From: a virus
Virus record (IMG/VR): IMGVR_UViG_3300028361_000115
Coordinates: 1 to 25,427 of that record
Direction: 5' to 3' (one strand)
DNA: 25,427 nucleotides
A program made the translations under genes and the position numbers. The notes below the pieces were generated by a model that saw nothing but the letters and a program-made list of their open reading frames with translations, was not told the origin of the DNA and did not search any database. Shown here piece by piece: positions 14,890 through 23,682 of the stretch. Each line of letters starts with the position of its first letter. The first letter of the stretch is position 1.

Positions 14890-15369
14890 TTAGTTGTATT
14901 TTTTGTTAAACAATTCATTCCACTCCTCAGCATTATCAGATGCCATGGTTTCTAAACCTCTTGGATCTTCTTTTTGCCATTTGTCCCAGTCCCAACCTGC
15001 ACGGGTTGCATCAGCTTGCTTACCAGCATTCATCATGCCTGTAAAGTTTGGGGCTTGCGGTTTTTGCGTACCCGTTTCCAAAACGGCTTGTAAAGCTTCT
15101 ATTCCAGAAGTTTTACCAATGTTTTCAAAAACTTTCTTTTTCTCGTCATCAATCTTGTTTTGCTTAGCATAAGCTTCCACAATTTGTGAGATTTGGTTAT
15201 CCTGAAAAGCACTTAAACTGGTTTGAGCTACAACCAATGCAGCTTCAGCATCTTTTTTGTCCTTTTTAAAGGCATTTACCTTTTCTTTTACTGCCTCTAG
15301 TACAGCCGTATCAGAACTTTCCTCTGTAACCATAGCTAAGGCAAATAATGCAATCAACTCTTTTTTCAT
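14890..15369 (-). CDS. Possible separate scaffold protein from an internal start
   Basis: Within the protease gene, Met208 (ATG at 15367-15369) begins the helical region MKKELIALFALAMVTEESSD and is preceded by an A/T-rich, TAAA-containing stretch that suits flavobacterial initiation. Starting here would give a 159-residue scaffold without the protease. Phages Mu and lambda make scaffold from an in-frame internal start in exactly this way (Mu Z within I, lambda Nu3 within C). The existence of the product is inferred. Confidence 0.45.
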   Translation of the reverse strand: MKKELIALFALAMVTEESSDTAVLEAVKEKVNAFKKDKKDAEAALVVAQTSLSAFQDNQISQIVEAYAKQNKIDDEKKKVFENIGKTSGIEALQAVLETGTQKPQAPNFTGMMNAGKQADATRAGWDWDKWQKEDPRGLETMASDNAEEWNELFNKKYN

Positions 15370-15990
15370 ATTTGTGTTTAATTTGGGTTTGTTCTCTGTT
15401 GTTGTAATCATGGAAGCATAAGCATTGTAAACTTCTAGTTGCCCTAAGCTTGCTGGCTCTTCCAATCCTATTTTTGGCACTACTACGGCACTCAATTCTT
15501 TAGTTGCTATACCAAGTTGCAGCGCTTCTTTTGCATCTATCCAGTTATCTCCTTGCATATATGCTTGCGCTTTGGCCTTTGGTAAGCCTGTACGTTGCAT
15601 AATTTTAGAAACAAAATTCTCTTCCATTTTATCCAACAGCTTAGCCGCCTTTTTTAATTCTTCAGATGTACCTCTACTTCCAGATTGTGGAGCATGGATC
15701 ATGATGTAGCCATTTTCTACAATATGTACATGGGGTGTAGCCATCAGTAATAAAGCGCCCATAGATGCAGCAACGCCTTGCACTTCTATAGTAATTTTTG
15801 TTTTTGAACTGTTTATGGCGTTAAACATGAGATTGCCATCAAATACAGAACCTCCATAGGTGTGGAGTTTTATAATAATTTCGTCATAGCTTGCTGCCAA
15901 ACGATTTAATTGATACATAAATTCAATACCATTGCCTTCCCATATTTGGCCAAAACAACTCAAGGTATTTTTTTCGCTTCTAAATATCAT
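14890..15990 (-). CDS. Head maturation protease (ClpP/S14 type) joined to scaffold
   Basis: Residues 1-170 of this 366-residue protein form a ClpP-type serine protease: YGGSVFDGNLMFNAI, then GVAASMGALLLMA with the nucleophile Ser76, then YIMIHAP with His99. Asp148 or Asp152 in QGDNWIDAKEALQLGIA could complete the triad. Residues 208-366 are mostly helical and charged, ending WNELFNKKYN, and look like a scaffold. The protein guides procapsid assembly and then cleaves scaffold and capsid termini. It is the first gene of the leftward convoy and lies four bases ahead of the capsid gene. Confidence 0.85.
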   Translation of the reverse strand: MIFRSEKNTLSCFGQIWEGNGIEFMYQLNRLAASYDEIIIKLHTYGGSVFDGNLMFNAINSSKTKITIEVQGVAASMGALLLMATPHVHIVENGYIMIHAPQSGSRGTSEELKKAAKLLDKMEENFVSKIMQRTGLPKAKAQAYMQGDNWIDAKEALQLGIATKELSAVVVPKIGLEEPASLGQLEVYNAYASMITTTENKPKLNTNMKKELIALFALAMVTEESSDTAVLEAVKEKVNAFKKDKKDAEAALVVAQTSLSAFQDNQISQIVEAYAKQNKIDDEKKKVFENIGKTSGIEALQAVLETGTQKPQAPNFTGMMNAGKQADATRAGWDWDKWQKEDPRGLETMASDNAEEWNELFNKKYN

Positions 15991-16117
15991 TTATATGCTT
16001 TATTTTGAGCAAACTTATAATCAATTATCTGCATCCTAAAAAAAGCTTGCAACACTTGCAGACTTATATTTAAAAGGCCTTTATCTTTTAGATATTTGTA
16101 TAAAATGTAAAGATGTA
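15991..16117. promoter_or_regulatory. Divergent late control region
   Basis: This 127-bp gap separates the two convoys and must carry both start signals. Leftward, TAAGTTTG on the minus strand (16010-16017) fits the Bacteroidota -7 consensus TAnnTTTG. Rightward, GATATTTG (16091-16098) fits with one mismatch, 20 bases before the small terminase start. No convincing -33 TTTG box stands at the right distance from either, so an activator may be needed. The middle holds two close copies of cttgca (about 16045-16060) and a 10-bp palindrome aaaggccttt (about 16073-16082), candidates for a shared activator site. Confidence 0.5.
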
Positions 16118-16549
16118 ATGAGTTTAGCAAAGAGTAAAACAAAGCTTAAAGGTCTAGCCGAACGGATGTTTATTGAGGACGGAATGACTGCAAAAGCGGT
16201 CTCTGAAACTATTGGCGTTACTGAAAAAACTATAGGCAACTGGAGAAGAGATGGAAATTGGGATGACAAGCGCAAAACCTTTCTAGCTACACCCCACAAC
16301 ATCAAACGTCAAATTGCAAACGAGCTTTCCAAACTAGTAAGTGGTGAAAAAGGCACGCTAGAAATGAAAGCCATTAATGAAGCTATAAGAGCTTTACAAC
16401 AAATGACTAGTGAAACTTCTACAGAAGTAGTGTTTACGGTATTTCGAGAATTTGACAACTGGATGGCAGACCAAGACCCACAAATGGCAATTACCTTTTT
16501 GGAGTGGCACAAGCTATTCTTATTACAAAAAGCACAACAAGAAGTATAA
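16118..16549 (+). CDS. Terminase small subunit (DNA-binding)
   Basis: The 143-residue protein has a helix-turn-helix near the N-terminus (AERMFIEDGMTAKAVSETIG, then VTEKTIGNWRRDGNWDDKRK), as in small terminases that recognise phage DNA before packaging. The rest is helical (LSKLVSGEK, INEAIRALQQM), consistent with oligomerisation. It is the first gene of the rightward convoy, and its stop overlaps the start of the large subunit (TAATG). The size and HTH are typical for Mu-like small terminases. Confidence 0.78.
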   Translation: MSLAKSKTKLKGLAERMFIEDGMTAKAVSETIGVTEKTIGNWRRDGNWDDKRKTFLATPHNIKRQIANELSKLVSGEKGTLEMKAINEAIRALQQMTSETSTEVVFTVFREFDNWMADQDPQMAITFLEWHKLFLLQKAQQEV

Positions 16550-18132
16550 TGGCATCCACAAAAATAAGTAAAGCTCTTGAAAAAATGCTCCGTAATTACG
16601 AAGAGCATTGCCGTTCTATTGAGCAAATTACACACGTAAATGCTAATGAAACGCCTGCTGAAAGAAGAAAAACAAGGCTGGAACTAGAAAAAGATTATGT
16701 CTCTTGGTTTGAAGCTATATTTCCACAATATGCGGAAGTACCTAGCGCATGGTTTCATAAAAAACTAGCCAAAATAATCATTAAAAAAGATGTGGTAAAT
16801 GTGCTGGCAGAAATCTATCGCTCGGGAGCAAAATCGGTTCATTTAGATTTAGGCATACCCATGTATTTGTATGTTACTGGGAAGCTTCATTTTATGTTAC
16901 TAGTAGGACAAACCGAAAACAAAGCCAAAAAATTAATTTCAGACATACAAGCTCAACTAAGCCACAACCGTAAGTTTATACACTACTACGGTAAAAAATT
17001 CAAATTTGGAGATTGGTCTAATGGAGATTTTACCACTACAGATGGGGTTAAGTTTATGGCTATTGGTGCTGGACAATCTCCAAGAGGTTTAAGGGAAGCA
17101 AACCAACGTCCGGACTATATTATTATAGATGATATAGACACCGCTAAGAGATGCCAAAATGATGACCTTAGTGGGAAACTACTGGAATGGGCTTGGGAAG
17201 ATTTAAGAGGTACATTTAACGAGGGTGGAAAGTATAGACGTTTTATTGTAGCCAATAACAATTTCCACAAAAACACCTTAATCAATCAACTTAAAGTTGA
17301 GTTTGAGCAATACAACCAACGAGCTAGAGAAAACAACTTTAAAAAAGAACACTATATTGTAAGTGTTACTGCCGTAAAAGATTTAGAAACTTTTGAACCC
17401 AACTGGCCAGAAAAAACAAGTGCCAAATATTGGCGTAAAAAATTCCTTACTACACCTTACAGAAGCTTTATGCGGGAGTACATGCACAAGCATATAATAG
17501 AAGGTGCAATATTTAAGAATGAGCAAATACACTACAAGCCTAGAAAGCAGTTTAGAAGTTATGATGCCTTGGTATTCTACGGGGATTTATCGTACAAAGA
17601 TGCTGGAGATTACAAGGCTATGGTGTTAATGGGTAAAACAGGAAGAGAGTTCCATGTACTAGATTGCTTTGTGAGACAAACAAGCAGAAACAATGTAGCC
17701 GTGTGGCTCTATGATTTTGTTGAAGACAACCAATTACTAAAAAGTAATGTAAAATACCTAGTGGAGGGATTGTTTGCACAAGATGAATTTGTAAACGATT
17801 TTGACCTAGAAGGAGATGTAAGAGGTTGGTATATTCCTGTAGTAGCAGACAAAAAAACAAAAGCCGGTAAATTTGATAGAATAGAAAGCATGGCAGGCTA
17901 TTTTGAGCGTGGCAATGTTTTCTTTAATGAGCAACTAGAAAAGTCGCCAGACTGCAAAGAACTCATTAACCAATTGCTTGCATTTCAAAAAGGAAGTGGT
18001 GCGCATGACGATGCTCCAGATGCAATGCAAAGTTGCATAGGTGAGCTTAATGTTGCAGCCATCATCAATTCTGTACCTCCAAAAGTTACAAGTAGAAAAG
18101 ATTGGATTAACAAAAGCAAAAACAGATACTAA
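16549..18132 (+). CDS. Terminase large subunit (ATPase-nuclease)
   Basis: The 527-residue protein packages DNA into the procapsid. A deviant Walker A reads YRSGAKSVH (Lys95); Walker B reads YIIIDDID (Asp194, Asp195). The C-terminal RNase H-like nuclease shows YGDLSYKDAGD (Asp346) and HDDAPDA (Asp487, Asp488, Asp491), expected metal ligands. The start at 16549 is chosen because it overlaps the small subunit stop (TAATG). A longer reading from 16504 lies inside the small subunit. It resembles the headful large subunits of Mu-like phages. The next gene also overlaps by TAATG. Confidence 0.9.
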   Translation: MASTKISKALEKMLRNYEEHCRSIEQITHVNANETPAERRKTRLELEKDYVSWFEAIFPQYAEVPSAWFHKKLAKIIIKKDVVNVLAEIYRSGAKSVHLDLGIPMYLYVTGKLHFMLLVGQTENKAKKLISDIQAQLSHNRKFIHYYGKKFKFGDWSNGDFTTTDGVKFMAIGAGQSPRGLREANQRPDYIIIDDIDTAKRCQNDDLSGKLLEWAWEDLRGTFNEGGKYRRFIVANNNFHKNTLINQLKVEFEQYNQRARENNFKKEHYIVSVTAVKDLETFEPNWPEKTSAKYWRKKFLTTPYRSFMREYMHKHIIEGAIFKNEQIHYKPRKQFRSYDALVFYGDLSYKDAGDYKAMVLMGKTGREFHVLDCFVRQTSRNNVAVWLYDFVEDNQLLKSNVKYLVEGLFAQDEFVNDFDLEGDVRGWYIPVVADKKTKAGKFDRIESMAGYFERGNVFFNEQLEKSPDCKELINQLLAFQKGSGAHDDAPDAMQSCIGELNVAAIINSVPPKVTSRKDWINKSKNRY

Positions 18133-18554
18133 TGTTTATTACTCAAGAAGATTATAGTGCGCTAATTAGGGAAGAAATTAAAGCCCTACTGCAAGAAGGA
18201 TATAGTGATACAAAAATAATAGCCGCAGAAAACATGGCCATAAGTCAAGTAAAAAATTACCTAGCAGGTAGGTATGACGTGCATACTATATTTAGCCAGG
18301 AAGAAAACGACAGAAATAGCCATGTAGTAATGATTACTATAGATTTAGTCTTATACCACTTGTATACCTCTTCTATTCCAGATAGAATGCCAACCATAAG
18401 AGCAGAACGCTATCAAGATGCAATAGATTGGCTAAAACTATTGGCTAGTGGAGATGCAATGGCAGATTTGCCAAAGCTAATAAGCGAAACTGGTGAACCT
18501 CTAACTGCCCTAAAAATTAGTAGCAAGCACAAAACCAATAACCATAGATGGTAA
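18132..18554 (+). CDS. Mu gp36-like head-tail protein (DUF1320)
   Basis: This 140-residue protein begins MFITQEDYSALIREEIKALL and has the central segment VVMITIDLVLYHLYTSSIPDR followed by YQDAIDWLKLLASGDAMADL. These are typical of DUF1320 proteins such as Mu gp36, thought to act in head completion or head-tail joining. In Mu the gene lies next to capsid genes; here it lies between terminase and portal and starts by overlapping the terminase stop. The family match is good; the exact role is unsettled. Confidence 0.82.
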   Translation: MFITQEDYSALIREEIKALLQEGYSDTKIIAAENMAISQVKNYLAGRYDVHTIFSQEENDRNSHVVMITIDLVLYHLYTSSIPDRMPTIRAERYQDAIDWLKLLASGDAMADLPKLISETGEPLTALKISSKHKTNNHRW

Positions 18555-18596
18555 TATTTAAAAAGCAATTAATTAGCGTGTAATACCAATTTAAAC

Positions 18597-21125
18597 ATGA
18601 GTAACCACTATACACAAAATCAAAACGGACTGTTTTTGCCACAAGCAAAAGCAAGTACGCGTAAAAAAGTAAATCCAAAAGTAATTGAAATTGTAGAGGG
18701 CTTTAAAGATCGTTCAAGAAAAGACATAGACAAGTGGCGTAGAGCCATTCAATATACTCAGTTTACCGGACAACAAAACCCACGTTTTGACTTTTACCAT
18801 GACCTTGTAGACGATTTGCTTACAGATGGGCATTTGCAATCTCAAATAATGATGAGATTAACGGCTACTACAAATACAGATTTTCATATTCTAAACCGAA
18901 AAACAGGAAAAGAAAATGAAGATTTGACCTTCCTATTTAGACAACAATGGTTTTTTGAAGTATTAGAAGCTTTCCTAATGCAAATTATTAGAGGATTTCA
19001 ATTGGTAGAATTCACCTCTTTTGAAGATTACAATATAAAACTAAACCTAATCCCACAAAGGCACGTTACTCCAACAAAAGGGCAAATTATACCCGATTTA
19101 ACATTGATTAATAACAGCATAGATTTTGACAATCCAGCCTTTGACCAATGGTTGCTAAAATTAGGTAAAAGACAAAACCTTGGCATAATAAACAATATTA
19201 TTCCTGCTATTATTTGGAAGAGAAATGTAGCCCAGTCCTGGGCAGAATTCTGTGAGCGTTTTGGCATACCCCTAATTACTGCAACCACAGCTGCTAGAGA
19301 TAACAAAACAATAAACGATGTGCATGACATGCTTATTGGTGTTGGCGAAGCTAGTGTAGGAACGTTCCCACAAGGTACAGATATACAATTGCATGAAGCC
19401 AACAGAACAGACGCCTTTAGAGTATACAAAGAATTTATCCAACTCAATACAGACGAGATAAGCAAACTCTTAGTAGGCTCTACCATGTTAAGCGACCAAG
19501 GATCTAACCGTAGCCAAACCGAAGTGCATGAAAGAAGCCTTGACAATAAAATAGCAGCATCAGACAAGCGTAATGTGCTTTTTATGATAAACAATCAGCT
19601 ATTGCCACTATTACAATTGCACGGATATGCCGTTTCTGAAGATGATGTATTTGAATTTAAAACCGCAGAACAAGAGGTGAACCTTGAGGAGCTTTGGACT
19701 ATTTCTAGTGGTTTATTGAATCACGGTTTTCCAGTAGAACAAAAATGGTTATCAGAAACCTTTAACATTCCTTTTGATGGCATACGTACCATAAAAAAAG
19801 AGGATGAAAAAAAAAACCCTGACCTGAAACCCTTAGCGCATTTGTATCCTGAAAAATACCCCATAAGTTGCTGCGAAGAAAGTCTACCCACAGCAAGCTT
19901 TAGCACTAGCGTTTCTCAAAAAATAATCCAGCTCACCAAAGAATTAGCCCTAGGCTTACTCACCAAAGCAGATGTTTCTGCTATTATAGGTAAGCTTATT
20001 GTTACAGAAGCATTACAGCTTACTGCTGGGCTTTATAGCGGTTTTGGAAAAACAGAAAGCTACACATCTCCAGATAACTTGGTTTTACAAATGATGGAAT
20101 ACAACCTTTTTGATTTTGCAGCAAGCAAAACAGAAGCTAGAAGCTATGCCATTGCACAACGGATTATAGACTACGAAAAAGGAGCAATAAAAAACCGAAG
20201 TACCTTTTTACAAGAAGCTCTAGCAGATAATGAGATGCTTAACACTACCTATCTTAAAACCGAGTATGATACCGCCGTTGCTACTGGTCAAAACTCAGCA
20301 GCTTATGTTAGACAACTTAAAGAAGCAAAAGAGGGAAGACAAAGATACCTCCAGTACCAAACCATAGGAGATGCTTCAGTAAGAAGTTCTCACAGAGCTT
20401 TGGACGGCAAAATATTTGATATACTTGAAGAAGGTGCTAAAAACGTTTACCCTCCAAATGGCTACAATTGCCGTTGTGAATTTGTACCCTACACTGGACA
20501 AATAAATGAAAGTAATAAAATGACATGGGACAAAGCTGAAGGCATGTTAGCCAACTCAGATCAATCTTACATAAAAGCGGGTTTCAATATAAATAGAGGA
20601 GATTTAAAACAAGTATTTACACAAAAACAATTTTACAGAGATATAAAAGGTTTGCCAGATAATATAAATAAAATGACTTATGATAAGTATGGCTTAGGAA
20701 CTTGGGAAGAAATAAAAGGGAAATTTGCTGAATTAAATATAGACCAAAGCATTACACAGAAAAATGCAGACGAGTTATTTAAAGCACTACCAGACAACAA
20801 AAAGCGAATGGGTTTTACAGATTACCTTGGACGTAATTTACTTTTAACAAAAACAAGCTTTAATAGACATAAAAAAAGAGCAGAATACTTCCCTTTTGTA
20901 AAAGACATATTGGCAAAACCTGATGAAGTATGGTTAACAAAGCACTACAAAAAAGGCTATCAGACCAATTACATAAAACATTACGCTAATAAAAGCTTGT
21001 TGGTTTCAACAACTTTAGGTGAAGGTATGGAAGGAATACAAATTGAAACTTGGTTTGATATAGACTATACTAAACCTTTAAATAGAAGAACTGGATTATT
21101 AATTAAAAAAGGGAAGGAATTATGA
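18597..21125 (+). CDS. Portal (DUF935) - MuF - nuclease toxin fusion
   Basis: Three parts appear in this 842-residue protein. Residues 1-425 match the Mu gp29-type portal (DUF935), the ring through which DNA enters the head. Residues about 430-630 match Mu gpF (gp30-like) and carry its signature near GDASVRSSHRALDG (His599) and YPPNGYNCRC (Cys625, Cys627). After a linker, residues about 735-840 resemble the phage Barnase-EndoU-ColicinE5/D-RelE-like (PBECR) nuclease group: LTKTSFNRHKKR (His758), YFPFVKDILAKPDEVWL, NYIKHYANKSLLVSTT and RTGLLIKKG. MuF proteins often carry C-terminal toxins that are packaged in the head and injected. Portal and MuF are separate genes in Mu. No immunity gene follows in the 115-bp gap. 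The 3' end looks more AT-rich than the portal part. Confidence 0.85.
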   Translation: MSNHYTQNQNGLFLPQAKASTRKKVNPKVIEIVEGFKDRSRKDIDKWRRAIQYTQFTGQQNPRFDFYHDLVDDLLTDGHLQSQIMMRLTATTNTDFHILNRKTGKENEDLTFLFRQQWFFEVLEAFLMQIIRGFQLVEFTSFEDYNIKLNLIPQRHVTPTKGQIIPDLTLINNSIDFDNPAFDQWLLKLGKRQNLGIINNIIPAIIWKRNVAQSWAEFCERFGIPLITATTAARDNKTINDVHDMLIGVGEASVGTFPQGTDIQLHEANRTDAFRVYKEFIQLNTDEISKLLVGSTMLSDQGSNRSQTEVHERSLDNKIAASDKRNVLFMINNQLLPLLQLHGYAVSEDDVFEFKTAEQEVNLEELWTISSGLLNHGFPVEQKWLSETFNIPFDGIRTIKKEDEKKNPDLKPLAHLYPEKYPISCCEESLPTASFSTSVSQKIIQLTKELALGLLTKADVSAIIGKLIVTEALQLTAGLYSGFGKTESYTSPDNLVLQMMEYNLFDFAASKTEARSYAIAQRIIDYEKGAIKNRSTFLQEALADNEMLNTTYLKTEYDTAVATGQNSAAYVRQLKEAKEGRQRYLQYQTIGDASVRSSHRALDGKIFDILEEGAKNVYPPNGYNCRCEFVPYTGQINESNKMTWDKAEGMLANSDQSYIKAGFNINRGDLKQVFTQKQFYRDIKGLPDNINKMTYDKYGLGTWEEIKGKFAELNIDQSITQKNADELFKALPDNKKRMGFTDYLGRNLLLTKTSFNRHKKRAEYFPFVKDILAKPDEVWLTKHYKKGYQTNYIKHYANKSLLVSTTLGEGMEGIQIETWFDIDYTKPLNRRTGLLIKKGKEL

Positions 21126-21240
21126 TAGCGTCCTCTCAACAGGCACTTTGCGTTACTTATGACCTCCCTTAAAACCATAAGTGCATCATCAAGCATACAT
21201 AAAACTTAGGGAATACAAATATAACAAATACTAGACCATT

Positions 21241-23115
21241 ATGGCAGCAAAAAGCAAAATTACCTTACTTATGGATTTATCAGACAAGCTATTTTCTGAT
21301 AAGCTAGACAAACTACAAGGCAAATTTGATAAAAAAATAGACAAGCTTGGGCAAAAGCTAGGCATGGAAAACGCTACACAAAAACTGCAAAAAGGGATTA
21401 AAGTTGCTGCTATTGCAGGTATAGCCGCTTTGGGTGTGTTAGGCACAAAAGGGGTGCAAGCTGCAGAACGCTTTGATTCTGCATTTTTGCCCATTAGACA
21501 ACTTAATCTAGACAAGTCCAAAAGCGAAATGGATGCTTTTAGAGAACAAATACGAGATGCTTCTTATGAAATGGGTACAGATTTGCAAGCTTCTACCAAT
21601 GCGGTTTACGATTTGCAATCTGCTACTGGAACTTTTGGAGATGATGCTATTTCTATATTTCAAAAAGTAGGCAGGTACTCCATTGCAACCGGAGCAAATA
21701 TAAACGATGCCATGAACTCTACTACCAAAGCCATGAAAGCTTTTGGGCTAGAAGTAAAAGACATAGACCAGCTCTTAGAAAGCAACGCAAAAACCGTACA
21801 AACAGGGATTACCACTTTTGATGAATTGGCAAAAGTACAAACCGAATATGCTGGAGCTGCAAGCGCAGCTGGTCAAGATGTAGATTCTGCAAACAAAATA
21901 TTTGCCATGTTTACCAGTATAGCCAAAAACTCTGATGTAGGTGCAGGTATGACCAAAAGCTTTTTTGAAGGACTAGGACAGCAAGCCAGTAAATTTGAAA
22001 GCACATTAGGCATATCTGTATTTGATGAAGATGGAAGCATGCGAGCTGCGGATAACATCTTAAAAGATGTTGCAAAAAGCTTTGAAAGCATGAACGATAA
22101 ACAGATATCCGAAGCCATAAATAAAATAGGTGGTCCAGATGGGTTAAGAGGAGCTTTGTCTAAAGTTTCTAAAGGAGCTGAAGACATGATCGCTACTTTT
22201 GATGCCTTTGATGCATCCCAATTTAGCCTTGCAGATGCGCTGAGTAATGCTGAAGGTGATTATGGTAAAATGAGAGAAATCTTCTTTAACCGGATTGATA
22301 TTGTGTTGAGCAAATTAGGTGAAAAGGTTATACCTATGCTAGCTAAATTGTTTGATACCTTAACTCCTGTACTTGGTTTTATAAATGACAATATGGAATG
22401 GCTATTGCCTGTTTTTGGTACTTTTATTGGCTTGCTTGGTGCAGCAAGTATAGCCATGTGGGCTTTAAATTCTGCCATGTTTGCCAATCCTGTAGTTTGG
22501 ATAGTTGCAGCCGTAGGCGGACTTATAGCACTTATAGCAGTAGCCATAAACAAGTTTGATGAGTGGGGCGCAGGAATCTTAGCACTTATGGGACCAATAG
22601 GTTGGCTAGTAATTGGAATTAAAAAACTGGCTGAACATTGGGACGGTATTGTAGAGGCATTTGAAAGCGATGGTATTATGGGAGGTATAAAACGGATAGG
22701 ACTATTTTTGCTAGATGCTTTAATTACACCTGTAGACCAGCTCTTAAAAATGCTTGCAAAAATACCCGGCTTAGGTAATCTAGCAGCAAAAGGAACTGCT
22801 TATATAGAAGGTATGAAAAGTGCCTTAGATGTAGAACTAGGCAGAAACCAAAAAGAAGAAACAAACGAGCAGGATAGCTTAATTCCTGAAAAAGAAAAGA
22901 AAAAAAACACTGGGAATGGCACGCTAGAAAATACCATAAAAGGAGTTACTCAATCTGCTACCAGTGCCAAAACCATAAACATAAAAATAGAAGCACTCAT
23001 GAAAGGAGATGTGAATGTGAATGAGGGAAGTGGCAAAAAAATAAACTTTACCGAGTTTGAAGGAATGTTTAATGATATGATGATGCGTATAGTGCGCAAT
23101 GCAGAACTAAGCTAA
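21241..23115 (+). CDS. Tail tape measure protein
   Basis: In this 624-residue protein, residues 1-75 form a helical, Lys-rich start with a hydrophobic stretch (VAAIAGIAALGVLG). Residues about 80-330 form the conserved core of TIGR01760-type tape measures (AFREQIRDASYEMGTDLQAS, GRYSIATGANINDAMNSTTK, TVQTGITTFDELAKVQTEYA). Residues about 386-463 hold long hydrophobic helices that may enter the host membrane. The rule of about 1.5 angstroms per residue suggests a tail around 90-95 nm. It lies on the opposite strand from tube, chaperone and sheath, 9 kb away, which is unusual. A 115-bp gap precedes it, without an obvious promoter. Confidence 0.88.
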   Translation: MAAKSKITLLMDLSDKLFSDKLDKLQGKFDKKIDKLGQKLGMENATQKLQKGIKVAAIAGIAALGVLGTKGVQAAERFDSAFLPIRQLNLDKSKSEMDAFREQIRDASYEMGTDLQASTNAVYDLQSATGTFGDDAISIFQKVGRYSIATGANINDAMNSTTKAMKAFGLEVKDIDQLLESNAKTVQTGITTFDELAKVQTEYAGAASAAGQDVDSANKIFAMFTSIAKNSDVGAGMTKSFFEGLGQQASKFESTLGISVFDEDGSMRAADNILKDVAKSFESMNDKQISEAINKIGGPDGLRGALSKVSKGAEDMIATFDAFDASQFSLADALSNAEGDYGKMREIFFNRIDIVLSKLGEKVIPMLAKLFDTLTPVLGFINDNMEWLLPVFGTFIGLLGAASIAMWALNSAMFANPVVWIVAAVGGLIALIAVAINKFDEWGAGILALMGPIGWLVIGIKKLAEHWDGIVEAFESDGIMGGIKRIGLFLLDALITPVDQLLKMLAKIPGLGNLAAKGTAYIEGMKSALDVELGRNQKEETNEQDSLIPEKEKKKNTGNGTLENTIKGVTQSATSAKTINIKIEALMKGDVNVNEGSGKKINFTEFEGMFNDMMMRIVRNAELS

Positions 23116-23116
23116 T

Positions 23117-23677
23117 ATGGCAAATCTACACTTACAGGGAGATAAGGCCTTTTGGGATAAAATTAAAAAAACAGCAAGCCCAATAGTAAAACGAAAGCTC
23201 ATAGATGAAGCAGGTATACGTGCATTGCGTTTTAGCAAAGAACGCTTTAGACAAAAAAACTGGGTAGACAAAAACATGCCAACTGCTTGGGATAAACGCA
23301 AAAAAAAAGCAAGAGGCTCTATCTTAGTACAAAGTGGTAGGCTAAAGCGTTCTATACGCATTACAGCAAAAGGAAGGTATTTTGTAGAAATAGGTACAGA
23401 TGTAACCTACGCAAAAATACATAACGAAGGAGGTAAGATAACTCAAACCGTTAGCGTAAAAGCGCACAAACGCACTAAAAGCATTGCTAAATCTTCTAAC
23501 ATAAGAAGCCGTAAAGCCTCTAGGCAAAGAGTAAAAGCAGGAACTACCACAGTAAGAGAACACAGCCGCAAAATGAACCTAAGTATACCACAAAGACAGT
23601 TTTTAGGTGAATCTAGCGCACTAGCTAGAAAGATTGAAAAGCAAATGAAAAAAATAGTAGATAACCACTTAAAATAA
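23117..23677 (+). CDS. Virion morphogenesis protein, Mu gpG / P2 gpS-like
   Basis: This 186-residue, very basic protein (many Lys and Arg) contains RLKRSIRITAKGRYFVEIGT and DVTYAKIHNEGGKI, then a C-terminal IPQRQFLGESSALARKIEKQ. This is the signature of the phage virion morphogenesis/tail completion family: the VEIGTDVTYAKIHNEGG and PQR.FLG blocks are well conserved. The protein completes the tail end that meets the head. It starts one base after the tape measure stop. Function follows from the family. Confidence 0.85.
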   Translation: MANLHLQGDKAFWDKIKKTASPIVKRKLIDEAGIRALRFSKERFRQKNWVDKNMPTAWDKRKKKARGSILVQSGRLKRSIRITAKGRYFVEIGTDVTYAKIHNEGGKITQTVSVKAHKRTKSIAKSSNIRSRKASRQRVKAGTTTVREHSRKMNLSIPQRQFLGESSALARKIEKQMKKIVDNHLK

Positions 23678-23682
23678 AACAG

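Noticed and set aside
16504-16548. Earlier start for the large terminase
   Set aside because: These 15 codons lie wholly inside the small terminase gene. The TAATG overlap at 16547-16551 is a natural start.
19028-19594. 188-codon leftward frame inside the portal gene
   Set aside because: It is antisense to the clearly recognisable portal domain, and its Ser/Leu-rich composition is that of a shadow frame.
21126-21240. Short ORFs after the toxin as a possible immunity peptide or displaced C-terminus
   Set aside because: Two readings of 16-28 codons exist (one in the toxin's own frame after two stops), but they are too short and featureless to support a call.
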